Notes: a model not told the origin generated them from the letters alone. A stretch of 64,000 nt of DNA from Anisodus tanguticus (GCA_034509755.1 CM067541.1:25364501-25428500), one strand, 5' to 3'. Shown: positions 33,854-45,874, counted from the first letter of the stretch. Numbers and translations: made by a program.

Positions 33854-33867
33854 GAGCTCTGATACCA
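33854..33867 (-). other. Primer binding site of Copia D1
   Basis: The minus strand reads TGGTATCAGAGCTC, a match to initiator Met tRNA, one base from the 5' LTR. Confidence 0.9.
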
Positions 33868-33868
33868 C

Positions 33869-35457
33869 TGTAAGATTTTGTTGGGTTCAAAACACATAAG
33901 TAGGGCACATCGAAAGTTTAAAATTTTATTCTTACTTACCCCAACAGTTTCTTCTGGTATGGTTATATTTTAATAAAACACCTGTAACATAAAATATGAA
34001 CACTTACAGTTTAATAAATTTGGAGTCTTTACTTAGGGATTACATGCGACTGTCCCTTTGACTGCAAGCACTATGCTATGGTGTATTCCTATGTCAAGAA
34101 AGGCAGGAAATCTTGGTAGAGGTTTGAGAGAGTTTCGTCCTAGACTCAAAGTCTAGAAAGTTTATAGAATTGGTGTTAAGTATGTTTAATAACAATGAGG
34201 TTGTGTTGTATTTATAGTTAAAATTAGGTCATAAATCAGATTAGGGTTGGGTTCCAAGCCTGTCCCAAAAACCGAGGTGCAGTGGGCCAGTCTAACTGGG
34301 CCCACTGCCGGGTCGGCGCCACGGTGCAGCCTAGCAGGCGCCGCAGCGCCTTACGTAAATTTTCATTTAATATATATATTCAGCACATTACATCCAAAAT
34401 CTAATTTTGATATAATTAAATAATTTCCATCTAATAGAAATTACCCCATAGTTATTATCAATTTAAATATCTCAATTCCAAATCGAATATTTAATATTCT
34501 CTCAATACACCCTTAGACCGAAAAGACAATCAACATAGTGTGACCCTATAGGCCTTCACATATCGACACTAATCTAATTAAGGTCCATACGGAACTCCTA
34601 GACTGCGCCGTATGACCAACTCAATATGTGAAGTACGTTTAGATGAATCTAGCAAATATAACCTTTATGTGAGATGATAAATTCCTTTCATTCGCGACAC
34701 ACTCGATCAAGCTTAGGATTTGTCATGTGTCTATCCAAATGGCTTGATCACTTTATCTCATCCATATTAGTCGACAACTAGACCATATTCTAAATATGTC
34801 TCTTGCATTGGACAATGACTTGGTCGACCTAATATCACTGAGAAGTTGAGTGTTCTCTCGAATATCCAATCGAGGAATGAATCCTATTCTTGGCTCAACT
34901 ACCACCTTAATTTACATTATAATGCACCCAACACAAGCCGTATCTTATCCTGTAAGGAGTTTAAGCTTAGGACAGGGTCAAAGTACATTACTCTGTAAAC
35001 AAGGTGCGTATTGACCTCAAGTCAAAAGACCTTCATCTCCCACACGCTGATAACACTTTAGACATATATAACAAATAGTTTATCGGCAGGGTATACCAAT
35101 ACTTTCCAAACGTATCCATATGTCCATCACTAGTAATCATTACTAGTAGCAGGTGAGACATACCATATTCTCTAAGAATGTGACGCAGACCATATGTCGA
35201 CTTATAACATATCATCGATATCCCATTCTCGATGATCATTAGTCGAGGCTATTTTAGAGTTACGCTCTATCATCAATATCTCACTCTATTAAGTGACAAC
35301 GTAAGCTCAAGGGATGCACATTAATGAATAATTACAAACAATCAAATAGTAATTCAATAATTGTAACTGCCATAAATATTAATCTTATTAATAATACGAA
35401 TGTGTTCAAGTACATTTGTCCCTAATAATGATTATCTCTAGGACATACACACTTTCA
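33869..35457 (-). repeat. 5' LTR of Copia D1, 1,589 bp
   Basis: It is complete, TGTAAGATTTTG to TACACACTTTCA in plus orientation. It carries the TATA-like TATAAATA (34209-34216) and a GC block at about 34305-34352. Confidence 0.9.
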
Positions 35458-35493
35458 CTACCAAGGTAGAGGTAAGGTCTGCGTACACTTTAC
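35458..35493 (+). mobile_element. RTE-LINE/TS-SINE tail fragment after Copia D1
   Basis: CTACCAAGGTAGAGGTAAGG and GCGTACACTT continue 26770-27086. The rest of the tail is replaced by the sequence starting at 35494. Confidence 0.7.
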
Positions 35494-36190
35494 TAGGGAT
35501 GGCAACGGATCGGATCTGGACCGGATCCTACTAGATCCAGATCCAGATCCATTTTTCATACCTGAATGCAGATCCGTCGGGTCCATAAAAATCAGATCCA
35601 AATCCGGATCCATTGGATCCACAGGGTCCACGGATCGGATCTGGATCCACATGTAAAAAAAATTGCCTTGTTAAGATTGTAACCTTGCTAAGAATTTTTT
35701 TTTGAACTGACAAACGATTTTTACTTAGCTAACAGTTTACTGTGTTTCAATTTTGAAATGTTCATATGAGATATTTTGTTCGTTGTCTCATTTTGATTGT
35801 GAGCTATTAATTGAAAATGTTGGACAATGACAATAGTTGTGGAAAATGCTGATTAGTATTTCCACAATGCAAAACTTGCATGTACTTGGAATCTTCACAA
35901 ATGAAGTGATATATAATTTTAACTACTTGTCTATGGAGATGTTAGTCATTCACTGATATAACATTAATTTTATTATCGAAGTTACCTCTTTATTTTTTGG
36001 TTTTTGAGTTGACGCGGGGATAAATTAAACTTGTTTTGAGAATTAAACTTGCAGGGATGTGCTTAGTAATTTTAAGAAAATACTTATAAAATTACATTCT
36101 AGGTTATGAATATATTTAATAAAAAATAGATCCATGGGTCGGATCTGGACCGGATACGGATCTCAAATACAAGATCCAGATCCAGATCCA
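35494..36190. mobile_element. hAT-like non-autonomous element or fragment with GGATC-rich ends
   Basis: It begins TAGGGATGGCAACGG, a typical plant hAT terminal motif, followed by dense GATCC/GGATCTGG repeats to 35655. A second cluster of the same motifs is at 36126-36190. No matching inverted terminus (TTGCCATCCCTA) is seen on the right, so it is truncated or rearranged. The middle (35656-36125) is AT-rich with no ORF. Confidence 0.55.
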
Positions 36191-36543
36191 CTTCCAATTG
36201 TCCCAAGAAATTATGTATATATAAATGTACTCTTAAAACTATGATTTGATGACTCAAACGAAAAAACGAAAAGAAGTCTATCACCCGGTTTTGAGTACGA
36301 GCACCCAACAAACCAAGAAGTACAGACATACATACAAAAGTAAATAGATACTAACTTCATAAATCATAGTAATAGTTTGAGACATCGCTACTGTTTTTCT
36401 ATTCCTATAGTTTTTTTCTCCCTCCCAATTCACCTCTATTTGTACTCTGAAGCAGTGCAAACTCACTGACCATGTAAATTCATAGAGTAATACTTTAATA
36501 TTAAAGAAAGTAAATTCTCACTTTTAAAAGTTTGTCTAGTTAG
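36191..36543. other. Conserved spacer before Copia B2 LTR
   Basis: Second copy of the spacer at 18629-19005, missing its first part where the hAT-like piece ends. No gene is recognised. Confidence 0.5.
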
Positions 36544-37558
36544 TGTTGGAAATTTTCCTTTGGTGGGGGTTGCGTCCACCCATATTTAATGACTTAATGA
36601 CCTTAGGGCCAAGGATCGTCAAATTTTGTTAAGAAATGAAAGAGATATTGGTCTACGAAGTAAGGTGTTTGAGGCATGGAAATATGGTGTGGGACAAATC
36701 TACCACATTGGTGGTAAAATGAAGAATTGTTCTTTTTATAAGCCTAAAAAATAAACAAGGATTTGGGACCCCAAGGGGTAACCCATGTGTTTGAAGGAAG
36801 GAAGACCTAAGTGTGCTTGGGTTCGAGGCTAAGCCCACACGCGTGCTACCGCAGCCCACCCGTCTGGTTCGGGTCGTGGGCTTCTGGGCTTCTTTTGATA
36901 TTATCTTTTTGGACCCCAAACTGTTTAGTATTTACAGTTTGATCCTTGGAGTTTCAGGAATGCTGTCAGCAGCCAGAAAGCCAACAGTTTATGGCATTAA
37001 CCATTTGAAACGTTTTGCACTTACTACAAAACGTTTCTGGCCATGACTACACCTCTTAAAGGACCTCTTAACACCTTAACACGTCTCCTCCTCATAGACA
37101 CTATATATTGAGACCTGAAACAGATTTGAGGGAGAGAATCTTAAGAAGAAGAAGATGAAAAAATTACAAAGAAAAGATACAGAAACAGTAGAAAGAAAAG
37201 AACAGAAACTCTTCATTTTCCTCTAATTTTTCCATTCTTCAGCAAGTTGTTTCATGTTTGTTTTCTTCTTTAGAATCAACCTATTTGCTTTGTAGTTTTG
37301 ATTAGTTGTTGTTTTATCTTGGGAGATTATTGCCCGCTAACGTAAAAGTATATATACGGGGAAATCTTGTCTTAAAGACAGAGAGTCATCTCTCGACTCA
37401 GCCACAGTTGTAACAATCCAGATTTAGTGTTTTTTGATTTTAGGTTATCAAGATTCAAGTCTCAACAAGCTTGCGACAATTATAATTTTGGCTGTTAGTT
37501 TATCCTTTCGAACACTTGTAATTTTTATTTACTTCTCGTACCGCAATTATATCCAACA
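36544..37558 (+). repeat. 5' LTR of the second Copia B copy (unit 1)
   Basis: It aligns with 19006-20011. It lacks about 70 bp near 36598 and has a ~70-bp extra stretch near 37000. Internal sequence continues to 37625, where insert X begins. Confidence 0.85.
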
Positions 37559-38238
37559 GTTAGTTAGGTTTCCAAACATCAAATTGAGTTTATTTTTAAG
37601 TGAAAGTTTTGCTTATTTCTCTGAATGATTTGTGCAAGTCAAGTTGACTTAGAGCCAAAAATACATAAAAATAAATAGTGCTAAAAATATTTCCTCCAAA
37701 ATAATTGTTCTTCTTCTTTTTTTGCAATAGTTACTTAGATTTTGAGTTAAATGGGTTAATATTCTCATTCAATATATGAAAAGGGGTTTCGTTTCCCAAC
37801 CCTTAAATGTTAGAGGGCTAAAGTGGAAATGACTCCTTATTTATGCACCAAAATTTATCGTTTAACTCTTGAATGCATCTATGCGCAAAAACCTTAAAAG
37901 GTAGATTGTGGACTTTTACTTTATTTTGAAAATGTATTTGTTACATTGAAAATTAAGAAACGTCTATCTCAACATATAATTTCAAGAAAACTAGCTAAAG
38001 TTACATAGCATAATTTGATGACAAAAAAACATTCAGTTGTGAAGGTAATCTGCGACATTATTTTAGTGCAAACACCAAATTATAAGGTGTATTTGATATG
38101 GAGGAAATTATATTTTAGAAAATGTTTTCCAAATTATTTTACGTTTCAGTAGGAAAATTTGGCATTTCATGCAGCTTGTCTCTTGCACACCCGGTCTCTC
38201 TCACCCCCGCATTGGCCACCCCACCCACCCCGTAGAGT

Positions 38239-38342
38239 TCATAAATTGCGATAATTATAATAGAAAATTAAAGTCTTGTATGATCAAATCTTCACTATTG
38301 ATGAATCGTATTCCCACAAGCAAACCCTCATATTCTACCAAA
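38239..38342. repeat. ~100-bp direct repeat, copy 1 (copy 2 at 43483-43579)
   Basis: Both contain AAAATTAAAGTCTTGTATGA and CCCACAAGCAAACCCTCATA with very few differences. They lie 5.2 kb apart inside insert X. Confidence 0.8.
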
Positions 38343-38529
38343 CAATTTAAATATTTAAATATTATTTAAATATCAATTTTGTTATAGATGTATAACCGTC
38401 ATTCGCTATAGCAGCTGAAAATTTTCGAACGCAAGAATATTTGTTATAGAGAGGTTTGATTGTAATTCACTTATATGACCATTCTTGGTAGGGACAAAAT
38501 CGAGGAAGAGAAAGTGAGAGTCGAACTAG

Positions 38530-39205
38530 CACATTTTATTTACAAAAAAAAAGGGTCTGATTTGCCCTTTTACTCTCACGAATAAGTTATATTTACCCTT
38601 CATTATATTTTCTGATACATAAAGGGGTTAGATTTGCCCATGTACTCTTATAAATAGGTTATATTTATATTTTTGTTATCATTTTTTGATATATTTGTCT
38701 TTGTCATCCTTTGTAACCAATTTTCAGGCTATATTTACCCTCCTCGTCCGTCAAATCCCTTTGTCTCACTTTTATTTCTCTATGTAGCGCCTACATGGAA
38801 TTTCTTTTCTCCCAATTTAAATTTGGTCACAATTAAACCCGACCCACCCATTAAAATCACAACTTACCATATATGTGATCATGATCTAGGCGACTTCGTT
38901 AGTCCATATTCGATAACATTAATGCAAGATCGTTGCATATTGTACCTGGAAATACTCACAAGGCAACCTTACAAAATTGGCATCAATTATAACTTCTACT
39001 ATCAACGATCACTTATGTAAAACTAAGATAAAGCTTCATTTAATTCAATGAACCCAGAGGATAAATATGACCTGAAAATAAAGTATAGGGGCAAATATGA
39101 ACCCAAAGTAGGATGATAGAGGTAAATAGATCAAAAACGTATAACGAAGGGCAAATATAACTTTTTGTGAGAGTATAGGAGAAATATGACCCTTTTCTGT
39201 TTTTG
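38530..39205. mobile_element. Inverted-repeat element with GGGTC(A)GATTTGCCC ends
   Basis: The left arm AAAAGGGTCTGATTTGCCCT...ACTCTCACGAATAAGTTATA recurs inverted at 39110-39200 (TATAACTTTTTGTGAGAGTA ... ATGACCCTTTTC). Similar ends surround E at 39210-39290 and 41295-41435. This suggests a long-TIR, Mutator-like or other MITE family; class uncertain. Confidence 0.45.
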
Positions 39206-39457
39206 ATATATTTGTCCTTGTCATCCAACTTTCAGGTCATATTTGACCTTGTATTAAAAAAAGTCATATTTACCCGTACTTCGTTAAATCTCCATGTGTA
39301 CAAGCTCAAGTTCTGGTTGTCTCATGTTCAGCTAGCTTAATTTTGTAGTAAGAGTAGAGTAGTTAAATGGGTCTACAGTTTTGTAATGATGCACTTTAGT
39401 GATTAATACAAAAGTTTAGTTGCCAAAAAAGGAGATTTTATGAATTAGGGTAAATAT

Positions 39458-39664
39458 TATTAGCGAATATTCTCCGAATATTCACAGTATATTTTGTAAT
39501 TATGATAGATGTATATTTAAGGTAACTTAGGATTTTTATTGTATTAGGAATCAACCATTTAAAGTAAGTTAGAATTTTTATTGTATTAGGAATTAACCTC
39601 TGTACAACTATATATATTGTGATTAATGAAAGAAATTTCTAAAGGAAATTATTCCAATCTTACA
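39458..39664 (+). repeat. 5' LTR of Copia E
   Basis: It starts TATTAGCGAATATTC and ends CTTACA. It contains two copies of a ~40-bp unit around TAGGATTYTTATTGTATTAG and a TATATATATT motif near 39610. Confidence 0.9.
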
Positions 39665-39679
39665 TGGTATCCGGTGTAT

Positions 39680-41092
39680 GTGGCTATTTCGTCACAAGTT
39701 CAGAGACAGTGGTGACTTGGAACGGTATAAGGCAAGAATGGTTGCCAATGACACTAATCAACAGGAGGGTATTAATTGTGGTGAGACATTCAGTCTGGTT
39801 GTTAAACCGACTACTATTCAGACTGTTCTCAGTATTGCTATAGGCATGCATTGACCGATTCATCAGGTTGATGTCAAGAATGTATTTCTTCATGGGGATT
39901 TGAAAGAAACTGTGTACATGCATCAGCCCCATGACTTTGTTCATCCGGCTGTTTTGCAGTTTGTATGTCGTCTCAGGATGTCATTGTATGGCTTGAAACA
40001 GGCACCCCGCGCTTGGTATAATCGATTTGCCATGTATCTTATGCAGATCGGATTTGTATGTAGCAGGTGTGATAACTCTCTCTTCACTTTTTATCGAGGT
40101 AGCAACACTGCTTACTTGCTATTATATGTGGATGACAATGTTCTTACTGCCTCCTCTGACAGTTTGAATAATGAAATCATTGCTCAACTCAAAACTGAAT
40201 TTGCTATGAGCGACTTGGGCAAGCTGAGTTATTTATTGGGTATATTAGTGACCAGATCTGCAGCTACTATGTTCTTGTGTCAGCGTAAATATGCAGAAGA
40301 GATAGTGTACAGGGCTAAGATGGCAAATTATAAAATTATGCCAACTCCGGTTGACTCGAAATCCAAGCTCAGTGCCAATGAGAGTGCGCCAGTTTCTGAT
40401 ACCACTCTATATCAGAGTCTTGCAGGTGCCCTTCAGTATCTTACATTCACTAGGCCTGATATTGCATATGTCGTTCAGCAGGTGTGTCTGTTTATGCACG
40501 ACCCTCGAGAGTCCCATTTTGCGACCCTCAAACGTATTATCAGATACATTAAGGGCACACTGGACTTTGGACTACATCTCTACCCCTCTTCCCCAAACAA
40601 GTTACTCTCCTACACGGATGCAGATTGGGCAGGATGCCCAGACACACGTCGCTCCACCTCAGGCTACTGTGTATTTCTTGGGGATAATCTTATTTCATGG
40701 TCCGCCAAGCGGCAGGCCACGCTATCCCGTTCGAGTGCTGAAGCAGAGTATCGCGGAGTTGCTAATGTCATTCCTTGAGATCGGTTGGCTCCGAAATCTT
40801 CTTTTGGAGCTCCAGTGTCCCTGCGAAAGACGTCTATAGTCTATTGTGACAACATATCTGCCATCTATATGTCTCACAATCTGGTCCAACATCAGCGGAC
40901 TAAGCATATTGAGATGGATATTCCCTTTGTACGAGAGAAGGTTGCCCTTGATCAGGTCAAAATATTACACATGACTTCCTCCTATCAGTATGCAGATATT
41001 TTCACAAAGGGACTACCGAGACAACTATTCACCGACTTCCGATCCAGCCTTAGCGTTCAGCCTCCTCCCGCTCCGACTGAAGGGGAGTATTA
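39680..41092 (+). pseudogene. Copia E RT (partial) and RNase H
   Basis: RT begins mid-domain with ERYKARMVANDTNQQEGINC, then a TGA near 39852. An open frame runs from 39900 to 40778 with RMSLYGLKQAPRAWYNRFAM, the catalytic LLLYVDDNVL, SLAGALQYLTFTRPDIAYVV, and RNase H YTDADWAGCPDTRRSTSGY and RSSAEAEYRGVANVIP. A frameshift follows near 40778, and the end resumes at 40785-41093 with QHQRTKHIEMDIPFVREKVA and DIFTKGLPRQLF. It is the best preserved RT in the window but has no N-terminus. It resembles Ale-lineage Copia. Confidence 0.88.
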
Positions 41093-41294
41093 GCGAATAT
41101 TCTCCGAATATTCACAGTATATTTTGTAATTATGATAGATGTATATTTAATGTAACTTAGGATTCTTATTGTATTAGGAATCAACCATTTAAGGTAAGTT
41201 AGGATTCTTATTGTATTAGGAATCAACCTCTGTACAACTATATATATTGTGATTAATGAAAGGAATCCCTAAGGAAAATTATTCAAATCTTACA
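41088..41294 (+). repeat. 3' LTR of Copia E
   Basis: It is 207 bp, the same length as the 5' LTR, with about ten differences by eye. Confidence 0.9.
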
Positions 41295-41299
41295 AATAT

Positions 41300-43482
41300 G
41301 ACCCTTTTTTAGAGTACAAGGGCGAATATGGTCCAAAAATTGGATGAAAAGGACAAATATTTCAATAAAATATAACAAAGGGTAAATATAACTTATTTGT
41401 GACAGTATAAGTACAATTCTGACTCTTTTCAGTTTTACTTAATAGACTCCGGTCGATAATATCTTAAAAGTTAGAACTATAATTAAAATTCATACATATA
41501 TAGCTTCTTAACCGATGAGTAGTTTGAAATCTTAATGTATACCTTCGTTGTTCACGAGCCTGGATTTATATGTAATAGCTAATTAATTAATGATAGGCAT
41601 AGTAAATTTAAGAAATTTTTACATGGATAAGATACTTTTAAGAATTAATTATCATTCTTTATGATAGTTTATTTAATTATAAAATATAACAACCTTTTAC
41701 CAGTTATAGCCAATTTTAAGAGATTAGGTTCTAATCTTTCTCGTTTTAGGCTCTAATCTTCTTAATTTCTCTCACTTCCTCACTTCACCAATGTAAGGAT
41801 TTTTTTATACACTATTATATGTTACAATAAAGAGTTAAATATAGTGTGTTAATTCTTAAATCATTATTAGTGTTGGTTAACTTATTGTAACAGGATATAT
41901 TTATAATCTTCTCTAGATTATTAACTCATGCATATTGTACACATTTATGTATAACTGATTTTTAGATTATCTAATATGGCAAAAATAATTATACAGTTAA
42001 TATATTAAAGTTAATATCATTTTAACACTCAAAAAATAAATTGCAAAATGGTGATTTTTCAAGCAAAATGCAGAAGTTACAAAAAGTTCAGACTGAAAAT
42101 GTTTCCACATTTTGTGCATAACGTCAAGAACAGCATTTTGTAGTTCATAAGTGAAGACGTGTCACGACCCAAACAACAAGTATTTATTTTTTTGGGTATG
42201 ATACCCGTATTAGAGTTCGATTATATCTGAATTCGCATTGGGTAGTGGGGAAGCGCTTCCTACCAACAATTTTTCCATACTCAGAACTCAACTCGAGACC
42301 TCTGGTTATAGGAGGAGCAACCGAAATACCGTATCGAAGTATATAGTTACATATGCAATTCATATGTATTATTACAATACTAACAAATATATAAACTAGT
42401 ATAAACAAAACTAATTGTTTAGATGTTGGAGCTTTGACTACTCTGTCTTGATTGAAATGTTCATTTTGTGTAACTGGTTATCGAATGTATTTGTTGGTAC
42501 ATTCTTTTGAATATTTATACATGTGTAAGATGTTAGTATTATATAATTGAGACATTTTATGAATCGCCGAAGTCACAACTCTCTATTACATGAGTATATG
42601 TAAGTTAAAGTCGAACAAATTATGGTTATCAATTACCATAACGCAAATTATCAAAGTCAAACTTAAAATACCGAACCATATAAAATTAATTTGGTATAGT
42701 AATAATATAATATTTTTAAAAATCAAAAACCAAAATTACCGAACCAAAATTTTCATTATCGTACAATGCCCACCCCTAACCACGTTCCTAACTCACCAAA
42801 ATTATCCGTACGGCAGTATTAGTTGATGTCCCAAGTGAAAATCATACTCCTACTCCTACTCAAGGTAGAAATAACTCAATTTTAATTATGCACTCAAAGT
42901 AGGAATCACCATAAACTCTTTCCATTTTTTTTTAAGAAAAAGAGATTTATTTATGAATATTAGTGAGTACAATTCTGTGTATTTTTTTAATTCTTTTTCT
43001 TAAATTTTCTTCATGATTTGAGGACCATTAGTGACATATTTCTCGAATGTAGGATAATTTGAACCTCCTTGAAATGTGTTTGATCTCCAAGAACCTGGGG
43101 GACACTTTGAGATGATTATGAAGAAAAATGTCCCTTGACCAAAATTCGGCTTTGAAAAAATAATATTTGATACCTTGATCTCTTTATGAATATTTTAGAA
43201 ATTTATGGGATATTCGAGATAAAACTCTTTCCATTCAAAGTCAAACACGAGAACACAACTCTTAATCAATTTGAGATTCCAATTAGGTAGCCTATTTTGT
43301 ATGTTAATTATCAAAGCGCGACATATATATCCTAATATTAGATGTGTTACTACTCACAATTTGTTGAATCGATCTTTACATAAGGATTATCGTCTTGTGA
43401 CTCTAGCACACTTTTGATTTTCTTTGTGATCCTAATGCAAGAACTCTTATGTACCAATAATATACACATTTTATACTATCGG
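41300..43482. other. AT-rich sequence, no gene recognised
   Basis: The inverted-repeat end continues to about 41435. A short repeat remnant at 42170-42340 contains GTCACGACCC and CGAGACCTCTGGTTATAGG, motifs of a common asterid interspersed repeat. Otherwise there are only short, uninformative ORFs. Confidence 0.5.
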
Positions 43483-43579
43483 AATAAATTGATAATACAA
43501 AATTAAAGTCTTGTATGATCAAATCTTCACTATTGATGAATCCTATTCCCACAAGCAAACCCTCATATTCTACCGAACA
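43483..43579. repeat. ~100-bp direct repeat, copy 2
   Basis: Partner of 38239-38342. Confidence 0.8.
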
Positions 43580-43842
43580 ACCGGGTAAATTGAACCTTGA
43601 AGGTCTTTCTCCTCATAGCTCTCTACGTTAATATTCAATGAGGTAACTTTTGATACGCGGAATATAGTTATTTTTGACACATCAAAGTAGCCACGAATTA
43701 AGCTTATCAACTACTCATCTAACTATACAACTTCTCAATATTTGAAAATAATAAATTTCTTAAAAGTATGATTTGACACAGGACTGCAACAACTGAAACA
43801 CCAATTAGGTTTACATTATATACTAGGGTACAAAGCTAATAA

Positions 43843-44996
43843 CTGAACAAACAAGGGCAATCTTGAAATGTTCAACAAGTTATTTTGGGCAATGTTTATG
43901 ACATCGTCAAAGAAACATGTGGAAGAAAGTTTTCTGTTATAGAAGAAACAATTACCTAATACATAACCAATAGAATTAGATTCTCCTACTTAATACTTAC
44001 CTAAAATATCGATCTTAATATACACAGTATAAATTTCATTACTATTACATATGTTCCTAAAATACAAAATATTGGAGAAAATATAAATACATGCATACCT
44101 CTATATAACGGCATACTAAGTTTTTTCGGAACCCATTTTTTATGTTATATTTTATATTCCTATAATAACTTTTTTATTTATAACAGCAACAACCGTCTTT
44201 ATAACAATATACTCTTTGTAAAAATTACCCCTCTATAATAACTATCTTTTTTTTTGGTAATATATTAATCATCTTTATAGAAATAGAATTTTTAAGATTA
44301 TCAATAATAGGTCTAGAGATTTTGACCAAATATTTTGATCCTTTAATACATTATTTTATGACAAAGAATATTATATGATATATATTTTCATCAATAAAAT
44401 AGTTTTTCTTCGTTATACAAAGTGTGATTGAGCTTAGTATTTGACAATTTAAAATGAAAAGTTAGGTTTTATACATATTTTTTGCCTATAACAATGAAAT
44501 ATTATTTAAATGTCAATGTTGTTATAGATGTATAACAATCATTCACTATAGCAGCTGAAAATTTTCGAACGCAATTTGATTGTAATTCGCTTATATGACC
44601 ATTCTTGGTAGGGACAAAATCGAGGAAGAGAAAGTGAGAGTCGAACTAGCACATTTTATTTACAAAAAAAGGGTCAGATTTGCCCTTTTACTCTCACGAA
44701 TAATTTATATTTACCCTTCATTATATTTTTTGATACATAAAAGGGTTAGATTTTCCCATGTACTCTTATAAATAAGTTATATTTATATTTTTGTTATAAT
44801 TTTTTAATATATTTGTCTTTGTCATCCTTCGTAACCTATTTTCGGGCTATATTTACCCTCCGTCCGTCAAATCCCATTGTCCCACTTTTATTTCTCTATG
44901 TGGCGCCTACATGGAATTTCTTTTCTCCCAATTTAAATTTGGTCACAATTAAACCCGACCCACCCATTAAAATCACAACTTACCATATATGTAATC
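43843..44996 (+). mobile_element. Copia B interior, unit 1, before Copia A
   Basis: Collinear with 20085-21245, including the Emigrant-like MITE (44092-44590, right end deleted). Interrupted at 44996 by Copia A and resumed at 50643. Confidence 0.82.
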
Positions 44997-45874
44997 TGTT
45001 GGAAATTTACTAAATGTAGAAATAAGTATATCCCATTAATTTATGACTCGAACAATTGGGCCCGCACATCGGAAACGTCGTTTCCACACACGTGCACACG
45101 TAGTGCCAAGTATCGCAAATTTCATTAGTGAAAGAGATATTGGTACGTATGTAATACGTTTGAGACATAGAATTATGGATGGTTATTGGCCAAATGACAA
45201 AGTATTCCACGTTGGTAAAAGAAGGAAGAAGTGTATGAAGTGTAAGATGAAACGAGTCGGAAATCGCCGCGGAGCCGTGAAGGGCCGCGACGCTAATTCA
45301 CAGGGCCGCGGCGCTTCGGAGATAGAAAGCTGCAACGGAAAGTTGAAAAAATCTGACCTTCGGGCTGGTTTTGGAGCATTGATTATCCGTTACTTGTCGC
45401 ATGAATTCATCCATTATTTGGCTGAATGTAACCCTCAATCAAGTGCAATTACATGGCTATTGAAGGTCATAAGTTGGCTAGTTGAGGGGTCTTCTACTTA
45501 CACTATAAATTGAGGTCTTTGGCTCAATTGAACAACACTCAACACTTCTAAAATACTCCAGAATTTTCAGAGTTCATCTTTTTCCTCTCTAACAAAGTTA
45601 CTATACTCAAAGTTCTTCAAGAATAATACTTGAGTTTCCTTTGCTCATTTGTTAAGTTGTTGTTGTATCTTGGGAGACTAGTGCCTAACACAGTAAAAGG
45701 AGATATACGGGGCAATCTTGTCTTAAAGACAGAGTGTCATCACTCGACTTAGCAAATCACACAAGCAATTTGTTAAGGTTTTGATTTCCAGTTTTATTGT
45801 AATAGTTTGTTTATCCTTTCTACCATTGTAATAGTTACTTACTTCCCGTTCCCTACAACAATTGTATCCAAATA
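44997..45874 (+). repeat. 5' LTR of Copia A
   Basis: TGTTGGAAATTTAC start; the end is decayed (CCAAATA in place of CCAACA). It holds a GC-rich block at 45257-45312, TATAAAT at 45504-45510 and the conserved R-U5 block near 45700-45740. A 156-residue ORF here (45043-45513) is coincidental. About 80 bp near 45360-45430 are absent from the 3' LTR. Confidence 0.88.
45504..45510 (+). promoter_or_regulatory. Putative TATA box, Copia A LTR
   Basis: CACTATAAATTGAGG, conserved in the 3' LTR near 50268 and, inverted, in LTR0 near 250. Confidence 0.55.

Larger units (their letters stand above)
27087..35457 (-). mobile_element. Copia D1, minus strand, 8.37 kb
   Basis: TG...CA termini and perfect CTACC duplications (27082-27086 and 35458-35462) define it. 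It has ~1.56-1.59-kb LTRs, a PBS, an unusually long 1.6-kb leader with GC-rich repeats, then gag, protease, integrase and RT-RNase H. Gag-pol is interrupted by stops. D2 at 55310 is its duplicate at the same site. Confidence 0.92.
39458..41294 (+). mobile_element. Copia E: 1.84-kb internally deleted Copia
   Basis: Two 207-bp LTRs (39458-39664 and 41088-41294) are flanked by perfect AATAT duplications. A PBS-like TGGTATCCGGTG follows the 5' LTR and a GAAGGGGAG tract precedes the 3' LTR. Gag, protease, integrase and the first part of RT are absent; the deletion joins near 39680. LTRs differ mainly by C-to-T and G-to-A changes. Confidence 0.92.
37626..43842. mobile_element. Insert X: 6.2-kb insertion of unknown class in Copia B
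   Basis: Copy B1 is continuous across this point (20078-20090). In unit 1 it is interrupted between two copies of CTGAA (37621-37625 and 43843-43847), a possible 5-bp target duplication. Contents are AT-rich sequence (37626-38238), a second partial copy of B interior (38346-39003), an inverted-repeat block, mini-Copia E (39458-41294) and 2.5 kb of AT-rich DNA without a convincing gene. No TIRs or LTRs of its own are seen. Confidence 0.5.

Noticed and set aside
42164..42180. Start of another Gypsy LTR (TGTCACGACCC)
   Set aside because: The similarity to the chromovirus LTR start stops after about 12 bases, and no further LTR sequence follows.
42184..42408. 74-residue minus ORF
   Set aside because: Its reading overlaps an interspersed repeat fragment; translated repeats of this kind are common spurious ORFs.
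45043..45513. 156-residue plus-strand ORF
   Set aside because: It lies wholly inside the Copia A 5' LTR, spans the GC-rich block and TATA region, and is not kept open in the 3' LTR.
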